DNA of 64,000 bases from Catenaria anguillulae PL171. Taxonomy: Eukaryota > Blastocladiomycota > Blastocladiomycetes > Blastocladiales > Catenariaceae. Location of the stretch: the NCBI GenBank assembly GCA_002102555.1, contig MCFL01000041.1, positions 1-64,000 on the forward strand, read 5' to 3'. The position numbers and the translations under genes were made by a program. The notes beneath the pieces are model-generated. The model searched no databases, was not told where the DNA came from, and worked only from the letters and a program-made list of their open reading frames with translations. Position 1 is the first letter of the stretch. Every line of letters begins with the position of its first letter. This document shows, in pieces, positions 42,292-53,344 of this stretch.

Positions 42292-43704
42292 CTACTCAAG
42301 AGCCAACGACATACCCAAAGTCGGCCTTTGCGGCTTTGTCGAGATGGCTTTCATGCCCGGCGGCGGTGTGCTTGCCAACACCACGGGTGTCTCTGGTCTC
42401 TGCTGATCTCCCACATCAGTTGCCGACAAGTGTGACTGTGCATCGAAAAACTTGTCCTCGGTTCCAGCGCCACCTCCGACACTCTCACCGCCGCTGGCTA
42501 AAGCACCCGGCCCGTTGCCATCCATGCCTCCCATGTCGAGCGGCAACGCATCACCCAAACTGCCGCTGGATTCGGTCGCCTCGGCTTGAATCGGCCGCTG
42601 GACATTGACGGGAATCGGGCGTGATAAATCGACCACGGCTTCCGCCGACGCATAATCCTGCTGCTGCACTTGGCCCGCGGCCGAGGGCGCATCGGCCGAC
42701 ATGGCCGAAAACAAATCCATGACTGAGGGACGGCTCGCCAATGATCTGCGCGACCCGCGGCTTGCGCCCGGCCCCACGGCCGCGTGCGGGCCAATCACGG
42801 TGCCAGAGTCGGCGGCAGGCTGCTGCATGACAAGGGCGTGTCCCTCCTCGTGGGGCAAATGATCGGTCGATGAGGACTCGGCAGCGACCATGGGCGCGAT
42901 CACGTGAGCGAGCCCGTCGACGTCGTCGGGCGCCGCAGCAGCGGCGGCACGAAGGTCGGCGGCTGACCAGCGCTTGTTGAGTGGGCGCGGAGCGAGCGTG
43001 GGCGTTGCGGGAGGAAGTGGGGTAGTCTCGTCAATGGACGCCAATGGCGAGGAGGCAGGGGCGGTGACTCCAAGAGGTGAGGAAACCGGCTGGACGAGTG
43101 CTGGGCTGACGGTGGAGGACAAGCACTGAGTGGACGCCGAGTTTTTCAGTCTTGCGGAAGACGAAGAGGAATTGGATGCGGATTTGTTGCTGCTGAAGAG
43201 CGACCGGAAGGATTGTCCAAGTTGGGAGGAACGGGAAATCCGCGAAACGAGCGAGGGTGCACGGCGGAGCTTTGTTTGCTGCTGCTGCTGCTGTTGTTGT
43301 TGTTGAGATTGTGAGTGGAGCTGGTGCTGGTGCTGGGCTTGTTGATCGGCTGCTGCGGTCGGCTCGTGGTGGTATTGGTGACCATTGTGCTTGGCTGCCG
43401 AGGTTGGTGACGGGGATTCTCTTGCACTGCTACTCGAGCTTGAGTGGGCATTGTGGCTATGCGAAGAGGAGGAACTGCTGCCCAAGTGGAACACTTCGGT
43501 AAAGGGCAGTAGAAACTTGTTGAGGCGCGTCTTTGAGGAGGACGGTGCAGACGTTTGCGGCGGCGGCGGCGGCCCTGGTGGTGCTGCGGCGGTTGTTGGA
43601 ACTGACGCTGGATTGTCAGTGGCATGAGGCGAGTGCAAGCCAGGACCAGAACCGGAGCCAGACCCGGCTGCGGCCGTGGATACTGAAGGATCGCTGCGAA
43701 GCAT
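42292..43704 (-). CDS. Low-complexity Ser/Ala/Pro/Gln-rich protein, unknown function
   Basis: A single exon of 470 residues from the ATG at 43704; the frame is open further upstream but without ATG. It is composed of Ser, Ala, Pro and polyGln tracts. Short islands look more conserved: SKTRLNKFLLPFTEVFHLGS near residue 60, RRAPSLVSRISRSSQLGQSF near 155, NKRWSAADLRAAAAAAPDDV near 245 and RSLASRPSVMDLFSAMSA near 330. Several Arg-x-x-Ser motifs could be kinase sites. No membrane segment, signal peptide or named domain is visible. It lies just downstream of the PAS-type kinase on the opposite side of a short gap, but a functional link is only speculation. Confidence 0.62.
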   Translation of the reverse strand: MLRSDPSVSTAAAGSGSGSGPGLHSPHATDNPASVPTTAAAPPGPPPPPQTSAPSSSKTRLNKFLLPFTEVFHLGSSSSSSHSHNAHSSSSSSARESPSPTSAAKHNGHQYHHEPTAAADQQAQHQHQLHSQSQQQQQQQQQQTKLRRAPSLVSRISRSSQLGQSFRSLFSSNKSASNSSSSSARLKNSASTQCLSSTVSPALVQPVSSPLGVTAPASSPLASIDETTPLPPATPTLAPRPLNKRWSAADLRAAAAAAPDDVDGLAHVIAPMVAAESSSTDHLPHEEGHALVMQQPAADSGTVIGPHAAVGPGASRGSRRSLASRPSVMDLFSAMSADAPSAAGQVQQQDYASAEAVVDLSRPIPVNVQRPIQAEATESSGSLGDALPLDMGGMDGNGPGALASGGESVGGGAGTEDKFFDAQSHLSATDVGDQQRPETPVVLASTPPPGMKAISTKPQRPTLGMSLALE

Positions 43705-44852
43705 GGTGGAGGGAGGAGTGACCTTGGCGAGTGGCGGGCGTGCGCGTACGGGGGTGTGTGCACGGCGGACAAGGGGATGTTTGCAAGGAAGAAGGAGCGG
43801 ATTCGGGAGCGAATGCACAGAGTGCGCGAGCGTCAAGGGCCAGGCCAGGCCAGGACGGGCAACGGTATGTATGGTGACAAATCGGATCGAGAGCCCAGAT
43901 CAAAGGGAGATCGTTGGATGCTTTACTTTCTTGATTAATAATTGCCAATTGCAACCAAAACGCAGCGCAGCATTTGTTTCAACCGAAAAATGGGAACTGC
44001 TCTTGATCTGCGATTGCTTGCGCGCGAGGGTTGCGTTGGCGTTGAGGCTTGAGGCTGCCTGATGATCTGACGTGCTTCAAGGGCTGAGAATCTGAAGGTT
44101 TGAGGCCGGAGGCAGGAGGCAGGTGGGAAGGAGGTGGGAGCCCGGTGTTGGACAAGGATCGGTCAAATGTGTGTCGGCCGGTAATTGCTCAAGGCCGAGG
44201 GGGGCATGGGACAGCAGTTGCCGAGTGTGCTTTGAGCGACTTTTTGGAGTTGTGGCAGTGTGAAATTGTCTTTTCATGATCACGCTGAACACCCAGAAAC
44301 ACGTGTTGGAGATCGGCAAAATGAGACAAGCTGGGCCGTGAAGCCTGAAGCCACCATGTACTTGTCAACGACACACCCATTAAATACATGACCACCAAGG
44401 AAGAGAATGACGCTTGTCAGGATCTCCCTCAACACGGCTCCCTGGCCGCGCAGCTGTTGGCCGTGGGAAATTATACTGATGGCCAACTTTCCTCACCTTC
44501 AGCATCGTGATTCTGCCACTTGTACATATTTCGTTTGTTCTCAATGCCCACAATCACATTCAGTGTTGCCTGTGTGCAGGAGAAAAAGGCATATGTTAAT
44601 TACGACACATAAACAGACTTGGCTCGTTGCATGACCACGAGCGCAGAGCAACAGTCATTGTCATTTGTCAGTGCCACGGCAAGTTGCTGTTGCCTCATCA
44701 TCCTGACATGTCCTTGTATATACTCGTCCAATTCAAAGACGCCGAGAAGCGACGGGATTGAGGTTATCATGTGCAAAACCACGAATGTGCCTCGGGCACC
44801 AATTCAAGTCAAAGAAATGAAATACAATGGCAGGTAACACAACAAGTAACAA
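43705..44852. other. Intergenic, no gene seen
   Basis: About 1.15 kb separates the start of the low-complexity gene from the 3' end of the broken Ulp1-like gene. Only short open frames are present, and no motif, RNA gene or repeat was recognised. Confidence 0.5.
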
Positions 44853-47480
44853 TCATGTCAGTCGCAGACAATGCCCCTGTACTTGTTGTACAAGTCCGCA
44901 CCGCTGCGCGGCATATCGTCCTTCGGCCCCTCTTCTTCCATGACACACAACCCATCCACCACCCCCCCAATCCACATTGACCACACCAACATCCTTGAGA
45001 ACAACTCGGCTCACATCTGCCCGCACATACTGCAGAGCGCGAAAACCGGCCTCGTCTGCCCCAAGATTCTCGTCCAACCAGCGCCATTCTGCCTCCCTCG
45101 CCACGCGCAAGGCAAACACAGCCGACGTCGGGTCGCTGGCTGCAAATAACCTTGCGCACATTTGGACCAAGCACAACCATTGAACTCATATCCAGTCGAT
45201 GGCCTTGAGCTTGCCGTACGCGTCGCGAATCGGCCGTGCGCTTCCTTCCAGCTCACTCCAGCGAATGAGCTTATCCCAATACACATAATTGACAAGCTCC
45301 AACTCACGTGCCCCCTGGCCAATAAAGCACCGCTCGAGAGCGCGGAAGCAGCACGGACCCGGTTGCGTGTACGAAAACGGATCCAAGCCATTCCAATTGA
45401 GGTTGTACCGGGACACATCGCTTGACATTAATCAGTGCAGTGTCAACGGCCCAACTGTTGATCGGAGACGCGTCGGAAAGGTCCGAGTCTTGGTCGCTGT
45501 TGTCGCCACTGACGTCAAAACACGACTTGGCACAGCCCGTGGACGAAGCCTTGGAATCAATGTTGACGCCAAAGTCGTCAAGGTCGTCAAAGTCGGATGA
45601 CGTGACTGAAACCAAGTCCAGTGTGTCGTTGTCAGCAACAACTGATTCTGAGTCGCTGTGTAGACCGTCATCCGCATGACCAGAAGTGGCTTGTGCGTGC
45701 AAACAGGCGGAATTCGATGGCAAGGCGAGGACGGCCGGTGATTTGAGTCCCGAGGTATCAAGCAAGGGTTGCAGCACGGTGTTCTGTGGGCTGTCATGAG
45801 GCGCATGATGATCTGGGTCTTAGCTGTGATGGTCATCGCTGCTCAATGTATTTGGGGAAATAAACGTGGCATACAATAAGCAATTCAAGAATGACCTTCC
45901 GGCGCACAGTGTCTGGGTGCTCTTCGGATAACAAGTTGTGGCCGTTGGCGAGGGGGAAAACGTGATCTGGGTATTTGCCTGACTTGGCCGATTTGGCCTC
46001 CACCGCAACGAGCGCATAAAGCAAGCAATCGACCGAGCCAGCGGGCTGCACAAAGCAGCTTGCATTCTGCCGCGTCCCTTGAGGATCAAGCTCAAACCTG
46101 CGGCCGTTGTGCATTGACGCGGCAAGCGCCATCACTGCTGACGCGAGCCTTGTGAGCGTTGACAAGGGCTTGTCTGGACAACATGTTCATGAACTGTGTC
46201 TTGATAGAGTCCGGCAGAATCACAAGGGAATCGATGAATCGAACATGTTTCCTTTGCCAGCTGACAATCACGACCGCGAAATGAGCACAAAAGTGCAAAA
46301 GGAATGCTGCAACGCCATTCCATTTGAGTTGAGCCAGGAGGCGGTCGGTTTGGGTTTGCGCATAGCATCCGAGACCAGTCAAGAATGACCCCGTGCCTTG
46401 GATGCCCATACTCGCGGAGAGTCTGTGGGTGTCTGATAGTCGCTGGAGGAGCAACCTGCGACAAAGCCCAATCCATGGACTCGGATTCTGGTTCGGGCGC
46501 AGGCTCGGCTTCAGGTGCGGGCTCAGTCTCGGGCGCAGGCTCGGGATGCGGTTCATGATATTGCCGCGGGGTGGGGAGCAGAGGCGCAAAGGAGAAGACA
46601 ATGGATGGATCGGCGTGGTCGGGAAGGGAGGCTTTGGGGAGGTGCGGAAAGTCTGATTTGAAAACATGTAAACTGAGTGGGTAAGATAGCTTGTCCACGT
46701 ATACAGGAGAGAGATGCTCAACTTGTCTTGCCACACGCGCCAAAACCTTGAATGGAACGTACATGCGACCCAACGAGGTGTCGTTTGCCCCCGCTTTGTG
46801 CTAACCCTCCACCCAATCGCGAGGTACAGGGCATGCTCGTATGCAGCACTCCTCGCACCGAGAAATGTGCTAGCATGGCCGCCGCAGAGATACTCCTCAG
46901 TCGTCGCCGTTGCCACCCATTGATTGTCGCGCTCACGAAGAGTGTAGGAGAGGGTCGGGATCCGGTCGCCAATCTTGTGCAAAAACTCGAGGGCGCAGAG
47001 CCTGCGCCCCTTCAAATCCGTGAATTGTGCAAGGGAGTCCCGTTCCTTCGCATGGTTTTGCCGCAGCCCCTTGTGCGCATAGTTTTTGAACTTTTGGACT
47101 GGGACTTGAGACGATTTTGCATTCGCGCGCGGTGGTTAGTCATCAAGATCCATTGGGCCCAATGACCCTGCAATGACCTAAGCAATGCACGCCGAGAGCG
47201 TTTTGGTGGTGGTGTTGTCTCCTTATAATTACCAAGCGAACTTGAGCTGGTGTTTTGATGAGCTCGTGGCGCTTGGTGGTTGAGGGTGCATTGACTCGAG
47301 ATGCAACTTGTCCAACGCCGATTGGATTTGCGGCGGGAAAGGCAGCGCACGGGTCGCCAATGCTATGCCTGCCTGCAAGAGTGCAGAGCTTGATGCGCAA
47401 TCCAGACCGTGGCCACATCCGATGAACGAAATGCTGGTGGGGACTCCAAACTCGACAATGTAATTCTGGTCCTGCGTCAT
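44853..47480 (-). pseudogene. Broken gene with Ulp1-protease-like and dsRBD-like segments
   Basis: A chain of coding-like segments on the minus strand, in shifting frames. From 47480: an N-terminal piece (NYIVEFGVPTSISFIGCGHG), then FKNYAHKGLRQNHAKERDSL leading into a possible double-stranded-RNA-binding fold (LCALEFLHKIGDRIPTLSY to YEHALYLAIGWR). A Glu/Pro-repeat linker follows. Then comes a segment with HFAVVIVSWQRKHVRFIDSL and, about 50 residues on, FVQPAGSVDCLLYAL. Together these give the His, Asp, Gln and Cys order of Ulp1/SENP-type (C48) cysteine proteases. An Asp/Ser-rich part leads to RYNLNWNGLDPFSYTQ. An in-frame TGA at 45186-45188 interrupts the last 190 codons, which continue coding-like to 44853. 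Several frame changes cannot be explained by simple introns. C48-type proteases are often carried by eukaryotic transposons, so a decayed element gene is plausible. Confidence 0.5.
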
Positions 47481-48492
47481 GAGTGCGTATTGGCTCGAGT
47501 CCTTGACTTAAACGGGCCAGATGAGCACGTTTGGGTGGGGCCTATTTAAAATGCTCGCTCAACGTCGGGATAAACGCTCGAGAGACGGTTGTACTTGTCT
47601 TGCATCGATTCGAGCACCACGGGCAAGGACAGCGGCAGACGCTCAGTTTCCGGCTATGTAGGTAGATAAGTAGGTCGATAGGTAGGAGGTGGATGCAGCT
47701 TTGCTTGATCAACCAGTCCCCGCTGAGCTTAAGGACAGACAAAACATACGTGGAACGGACTGTGCCATCATCCAACGTGATCCTTGACAGTCGGTGACGA
47801 TTAGCCGACCAGTGAAGCAACGCTGTATCGGCTTGGGGAAGGGGCTCAGGGTTTCAGGGAGCCGGTTGGCCGGGGCGGCGTTGGTGTGCAAGCGGGGATG
47901 TGAAGGAAAAAAAATCAACTACATAGGCGGCCGGTGGCAGGGTAGCCAGGCAGACGAGAGAGATGTGTGTGGATGCGTCGGGCGGATGCTGAGAAGGTTT
48001 TGGAGCGCTCGCGTATTATTTACTGAGCATTGAATTCATGGAGAAGTGCTTTGCGCAAAGACTTGGCATGACAATTGCTTGTCCATTGTAAATACGTTGT
48101 ACCTCGTGCGTACCTTTCCGTGATCACAACGTGGAAAACGAAGCAGAAACGACCTGCATATTACAAGCGCGTCCTGTCCTCTGTCATGCGGCGAAGGAGG
48201 TCGGAAATGTATGGCCCATGAAGTTGACAGCGCTGGCCAGTGGACATATGGATACCGAGGCGGGAGGCCAGTGCGTAGATGCGTAAGCGTATGGAACAAT
48301 CCAAGCTGATGGTCAGTTCCCATGTCACGTTGTTTGGGCATTGGCCGTCACGTCTGTTGTAAAATCTCACCAGCAGCGCGCTTTTATGATGCGATCATCT
48401 TCCCACCCAACTCATGCAACCACCGCATTGAGAAGTAGAGAATGATTCCATTCAACAATACTGAACGAGTCCCACATGCCCATGCTCTTGAT
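47481..48492. other. Intergenic, possibly with more remnants of the broken gene
   Basis: About 1.0 kb upstream of the broken Ulp1-like gene. A minus-strand open frame at 48161-48370 (GPYISDLLRRMTEDRTRL at its end) has coding-like composition but no family match and could be a further remnant. Nothing else is recognised. Confidence 0.35.
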
Positions 48493-50592
48493 TTACCTCC
48501 GATGATGCCCACTGTGATGATGATGCGCATGCTCAGCACTGCCGCCATGCCCACTGCTGGCCCCACTTGTCCTTCTCGCACGCTTGCTACCCGAGGCCGA
48601 CCCACGTTCACGTTCGCGGTCCCTGTCCCGCTCACGCTCCCGATCGCGATCACGTTCGCGATCCCTATCCCTCTCCCTGTCTCGATCACGCTCGCGCTCA
48701 CGCTCACGATCACGGTCGCGGTCTCGGTCTCGGTCTCGGTCACGGTCGCGCTCACGGTACTGGTCGCGATCCCTCGCCTGCCCCTGCGACGCCTGCAGCG
48801 CTGGCTGCCCTTGCCCGTGAAACGCATCAACAATGGGACGGTATTGCCTGCCCGTTCCATTTCCGCCCCCCGTGGCAGTTGACGCGCGGCGGCCAGGCGG
48901 ACTTGAGAATGCCGCATTCGTTGAGTGATCTGCGGTGCTGCTGGGCCGCCCGGGCGATGGCGGATACAATCCCGACACGGGCGGAGGAAGCCTTGAAGCC
49001 GAGTCGCGTGCGCGATCACGGTCCGTGTGCGAGCGCAACGACGACAACGATATGGATGAGTTGGACGGTGGCGCACCCGTGCGCAAGTCACGGATCACGA
49101 TCTCGTGCGCGTCAGGTGCAGCGGCCGGCCCACTGGCACGTGCCCGGTCGCGTGGGTCGTGCCGGTACGTTGGAGGGCGGTCTGGGGGAGGCGGGCGAGC
49201 GGGAAATGTGGCGGAAGACCCACGAAATGTCGGTTGTTGTTGTCGTTCTTGTTGATCATGCTGCTGCTGCTGGTGCGTGGTCGAGTGTGCGTGCAACGAG
49301 CGGGAGCTTGTGCTTGGATGGCCCGACGCCGAGGTCCGCGGGTGCCCGCGCTGGTGCGTGTGTGGCTCCATTCGTGGCGACCCAGGCGCAGATGCCGGTG
49401 TGCCGCGAATCATGTCGTCGGCACCAAGCTCGTGCGGTGCGGGCGGCGGTGGTGGTGGGGATGGCATGGCCGGCGTTGTGGTGGTCGCGGCACCAATACC
49501 GAGTACCTGGTTGAGCTCGATCTTGATGGACCGGTAGGCCTCGTACAGCGGGCTTTCCGGAGGGGTCATGGGGATCATAAAGTCGAGGGCCATGAGGGCG
49601 GCAGCGTGCACATGGTCTGAAAAGGAGTCGAGGACGTCACGCAGGGATTGCGGTAGGAGGGTCAAAGCGACATCTTCGGGCGAGGCCGGGGTCAGCAGCG
49701 ACGATGAGGCTGTGTGCGGCTGATGGGCTGCAGGAGGATGAGCACCTGCAGAGGTCGCATGAGCATCGGGCGGGGAGCCCAGTGGGGTGGAAGAGGCGGT
49801 GGTGGGGGAGCCCAAATCATCGGCCACGTGTCCATCAGTCAAGTGAAACGTGCGCGTGGCCAAAAACACGGCCGTGAGCGCCAAAATGTGGGGTGGATAC
49901 TCGACCACGACCTTGCATTGGTACAAGTCAAACAGAAGCAAGTAGGCACGAAAGGCCAGAGGTTTTGGGCATGCCGCCTTTTTGCAGGATCGGATGAGGA
50001 AATCAAACGGCAGGGGCAAGTTGTACCGAAACTGGATCGACTCGAGGACTTCACGTTCGAGCACAACAATCTTTGCCCGCCACCGCGAAAACTTTTCCGA
50101 GTCGGGATCAATCTGCTGCTCGCCACGGTGGTGGTACGAGTAGGCCCGTGTGAGCAGATCGCGCAGTTTCTTTGCCGTGTCCATGGCCTTGCCCGCTACC
50201 AGCAGGCAGGCACAGGCGGCGTCGAGGAGCGGCGCTTGCGCGAGAAGCGACTGGCCCGTTTGTTGGGCTTGCGCGGCCGAGACGGATGAGTGCATGCCGT
50301 GGAGGGAGGTGACGTGAAAGAGCAACTGGGCGGCGGCGAGGGTCGGGATCGGGAAGCCGGCGCGCTTGCCAAAGCGGCGAATGAAGCCAATGACTTGGAG
50401 CTGCTTGCGGCGCGAGTGCTGCAGCTGCTGGTATTGGTGTTGCATGTGTTGGTGGTTCAAGTGCTGGTGGTGGTTGGCCATTGGGTTGGTGCTTGGCACG
50501 GGCGGCATAGGCGGGGGGTGCAGCGCGTGGCCGTGGCCGTAGGCGTGGCCCATGTGCATTTGCATTTGCATTTGGTTGTGCGCAGAGTGCAT
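48493..50592 (-). CDS. Transcription-type cyclin (cyclin K/T/L-like) with RD/RE-repeat tail
   Basis: A single exon of 699 residues from the ATG at 50592. The His/Gln-rich leader is followed by a cyclin box with RRKQLQVIGFIRRFGKRAGF, LLDAACACLLVAGKAMDTAK, VLEREVLESIQFRYNLPLPF and the second-fold piece PPHILALTAVFLATRTFHLT. This resembles cyclins that partner CDK9/CDK12-type kinases (Ctk2, cyclin K/T/L), which phosphorylate the RNA polymerase II C-terminal domain. A long Pro/Ser/His-rich region leads to a tail of about 60 residues of alternating Arg-Asp and Arg-Glu at 48596-48771, characteristic of splicing-associated proteins such as cyclin L. Nuclear location is likely. The frame is open upstream to 50613 but only with a TTG codon. 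Confidence 0.83.
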   Translation of the reverse strand: MHSAHNQMQMQMHMGHAYGHGHALHPPPMPPVPSTNPMANHHQHLNHQHMQHQYQQLQHSRRKQLQVIGFIRRFGKRAGFPIPTLAAAQLLFHVTSLHGMHSSVSAAQAQQTGQSLLAQAPLLDAACACLLVAGKAMDTAKKLRDLLTRAYSYHHRGEQQIDPDSEKFSRWRAKIVVLEREVLESIQFRYNLPLPFDFLIRSCKKAACPKPLAFRAYLLLFDLYQCKVVVEYPPHILALTAVFLATRTFHLTDGHVADDLGSPTTASSTPLGSPPDAHATSAGAHPPAAHQPHTASSSLLTPASPEDVALTLLPQSLRDVLDSFSDHVHAAALMALDFMIPMTPPESPLYEAYRSIKIELNQVLGIGAATTTTPAMPSPPPPPPAPHELGADDMIRGTPASAPGSPRMEPHTHQRGHPRTSASGHPSTSSRSLHAHSTTHQQQQHDQQERQQQPTFRGSSATFPARPPPPDRPPTYRHDPRDRARASGPAAAPDAHEIVIRDLRTGAPPSNSSISLSSLRSHTDRDRARDSASRLPPPVSGLYPPSPGRPSSTADHSTNAAFSSPPGRRASTATGGGNGTGRQYRPIVDAFHGQGQPALQASQGQARDRDQYRERDRDRDRDRDRDRDRERERERDRDRERDRDRERDRDRERERDRDRERERGSASGSKRARRTSGASSGHGGSAEHAHHHHSGHHRR
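48596..48771 (-). repeat. Imperfect hexanucleotide repeat encoding Arg-Asp/Arg-Glu
   Basis: Tandem imperfect CG(A/T/C)GA(C/T/G)-type hexamers in the cyclin gene encode an RD/RE tail. The opposite strand reads as Arg-Ser repeats, which is a mirror artefact and not a second gene. Confidence 0.85.
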
Positions 50593-52062
50593 GTTATTTA
50601 CTATACTATTCAATAGATGTCACATGATCAATATTCGCTGTGTCATTCCTTCGCAAGAAAACGAGAAAAAGAGTGAGTTGAAGATTGGTCCTCCGATCGG
50701 ATCAGACGACCAGGAATCAGTGACACGTTCGTCGACGCGAGTCGCAACTCGCGAGTTGCTTTCTCTCTTTCACACTTCATGACACAATTAGAAAAATATT
50801 TACTTATTATTGGCACTGCACCATCGAATCGAACCGAATCAAATCAAATCGCTCTTGTCGCCTCCTCCCCAATGGCATTCCCACCGTTCCTCTCACCACA
50901 GCCCACCACTGCAGCTGGCATGCCAGGCAACAAGCGCAGCCTTGCACCATCCAGACCTGCACCATCGCGCGCTCAGGCAACCATGTTTCACGGTCACGTT
51001 CGTTCGCATCTCGACTCGGAATCTCGCCGTTGAGACCCTCGGCTTGTACATAAGTACGCTCATCCACTGATCATCTTTGCTTATTGCACTGGACCACGCT
51101 CTGACATGTCTGACCCTGTTCAGATTCACACTCTGGACTCATCAACATGGCCACCTGTCATTCCTGGTTGCCCATCCAGATGGTGTCTTTGACTTGACGT
51201 GCGCAGTTGTCCGCATCCAAGAGCCAAACCCAGCCACGGTGCACCATGACCAACACCCAAACAACGGGTCGTTCCAAGCAGCTATCCCTATCGAAAACAA
51301 ACGAAGCAGCCACCTAGCCACCTGCGTGTCAAGCGGTCGGATCGAGGCCGCGCGAAACCCATCAAGGAAGAAGCCATGTGGCGTTGCTGCCGCCGTCTTT
51401 CCTTCTTGGCCATCACGCTGCGAGGAACATGGAGCTCGAGGGCGCGATCGATGCAGTGTTGGAGACGGGGGAGAGTTTGCCGAGGGATGTAGTGAACTGA
51501 GCGTTGCTATTGAATGCTTGGTGTTGATTTCTTGTTGACATCCCCTTCTTTTTCATTATGCCTGTACACACAAGGGAATGGATCGCTTTTCTCTGATTCT
51601 CTGATTCGATCCGGGAGCCTCAATTGCGAAACCAATCGGGTCCAAACTTTGCCAGACCACAGTATTTGGGAGGTATTTGGATCGGTCTAAACTGGCATTA
51701 TGGCCTCTACCTTGGATGAGTCCAAATCGACAATTAGTATAAGCGCTATGATGGCTCGGCCATGGTCAATGTGGGCCAAACTGTGTCCGAACCAACGTCC
51801 ATCTGAGACATGACCATGCAACCGAGTCCAAAAATCTGGATTGGACGAGCCAAAGCATTTCATGTTCAAATTGCCAGGCGGAGTACATACTCTTTGGATC
51901 GATACGGCTGGTGTGGAAGCATCAAGGAGCGTTCCAAGAAGACGGAAGGAAGCCTGGGACGCCGATCTGCAACTCCACTTCCGTCAACTTTCTTTTGTTG
52001 CCTGCCATCCCCTTATTTCTTTATCGGCAACTATATACATACAAAGTAGCCAGCCAACCACA
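50593..52062. other. Divergent intergenic region, no gene supported
   Basis: About 1.47 kb between the cyclin gene (minus) and the basic protein gene at 52063 (plus). A plus-strand frame from 51841 runs into the downstream gene without a stop, but its composition differs and the ATG at 52063 is preferred. Other open frames lack motifs. Confidence 0.5.
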
Positions 52063-53268
52063 ATGTCATCCACCACTCCTCTAACCTCGACAGCCCGCGG
52101 CGGCCACTTGTCCTCCCGCGGTGGCGCCCGGGGCCACTCGTCCAAGGGCCGCGGTCACAAGTTCCACCAGGCACTCAAGCGGCCTGACTACCTGCTGTAC
52201 CGGCGCGAGCTGCTGCCCATCTACCCAAAGCCCGTCTACGAGCACCACTCGTTTGCATCGCTTTTGCACACCACCTATGCCTCGTTCCGGGGTCGCCGCG
52301 AGCAGCTTCGCAAGCAGCAGGAGCGCATGGACAAGCTGAATCGTCGCAGGCAACGGTATGGCGATCCACGCAAGCCCAAACTCATCATTTTCGACGACGA
52401 TGCCGACGACCAGGACAAGGGCCGCGACGACGTCAAGGAGGTTGATCAAGACAACGAAGCGGACTTGGATCCAAGGGAACGCCGGCGTCGGGAACTTGCC
52501 AAAGTAACTAAGCCGTCGCTGCGTCAGCTTATCTTCAATCAAGCATCGGCCTCGGACCACACGGCCGATCTCGTCGGCGGCGTCGACCTCGACGCACTGC
52601 ACGCCATGGACAAGAGCGACTGGGCCAAACTCGAGCGCATGCGTGCCGATCTGCTCGCCGACCTGTTTGATACCTCCACATGTTCGTCCTCATCTTCGAC
52701 CGTCATCAAAGCCGAGGGCAACCTCGCAGTCATGCACGTGCCGCAAATTGCAACATCCTCGTCGTCTTCGCAACTGTCACATGTCCATAAGCGGTCCACG
52801 CTCGTGGCCACCAACGACAACAAGCACGATTGGATTGTCCAGGCGCACGCCAACCCGTTCCCGCTGTTTGCGCATCAGAGGCCCGTGGCCACGGTTGCAT
52901 TGTCTGCGTTGCCTGCATACGATTCAATTGCACGGCGGTTGAATCAGCAGGCCAGGGACAAGCGCGAGCACGGACATCGTGCCGGCACCAGCGACCGAGA
53001 TGGCGAGGATGAGGATGAGGATGCAATGTCGGTCGATACCGCGTCGTCGTCCGATTCAGATAGCACCAGCGACAGCGACGCCGACGAGCGGTTTGAGCAA
53101 GTCGTCAACATGTGGGTGCCGCCAGCATCTGCATCGGGCAGCAGCAGGCGAGGCAAGGTTGTGCAAGTGGATGGGGTGTCGGGCAAGATTAAGAGTGGCG
53201 CAAATTGGTTGCCCAAGGCGGCTGGCGTGCCTGCAAACCCAGTGCCCGTTGTTGCAGCGAATCGGTGA
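52063..53268 (+). CDS. Basic/acidic nuclear-type protein, unknown function
   Basis: A single exon of 401 residues. An Arg/Gly-rich start is followed by KFHQALKRPDYLLYRRELLP and SFASLLHTTYASFRGRREQL. The helical basic segment RKQQERMDKLNRRRQRYGD, the acidic IIFDDDADDQDKG and RERRRRELAKVTKPSLRQLI come next. The middle includes NKHDWIVQAHANPFPLFAHQ. The end has a Ser/Asp-rich stretch followed by GKIKSGANWLPKAAGV. The alternation of basic helices and acidic tracts suggests a nuclear or nucleolar protein, but I recognise no family. The frame is intact with no need for introns. The ATG at 52063 is chosen because upstream in-frame sequence looks like leader. Confidence 0.68.
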   Translation: MSSTTPLTSTARGGHLSSRGGARGHSSKGRGHKFHQALKRPDYLLYRRELLPIYPKPVYEHHSFASLLHTTYASFRGRREQLRKQQERMDKLNRRRQRYGDPRKPKLIIFDDDADDQDKGRDDVKEVDQDNEADLDPRERRRRELAKVTKPSLRQLIFNQASASDHTADLVGGVDLDALHAMDKSDWAKLERMRADLLADLFDTSTCSSSSSTVIKAEGNLAVMHVPQIATSSSSSQLSHVHKRSTLVATNDNKHDWIVQAHANPFPLFAHQRPVATVALSALPAYDSIARRLNQQARDKREHGHRAGTSDRDGEDEDEDAMSVDTASSSDSDSTSDSDADERFEQVVNMWVPPASASGSSRRGKVVQVDGVSGKIKSGANWLPKAAGVPANPVPVVAANR

Positions 53269-53344
53269 TTGATTCTCACATAGTGTATAGTTATTGATTT
53301 CAGGTTTGGGATATCAAAGGTGGTGCAAGTGAACGAGAAACCAT

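Noticed and set aside
43705-43836. Longer start for the low-complexity protein
   Set aside because: The upstream extension begins with TTG, not ATG; ATG at 43704 is the first usable eukaryotic start.
48567-49514. Plus-strand Arg/Ser- and His-rich open frames opposite the cyclin tail
   Set aside because: Antisense of the RD/RE hexamer repeat; the minus frame carries the cyclin box and is continuous for 699 codons.
50593-50613. Longer start for the cyclin
   Set aside because: The extension would begin with TTG; the first ATG is at 50592.
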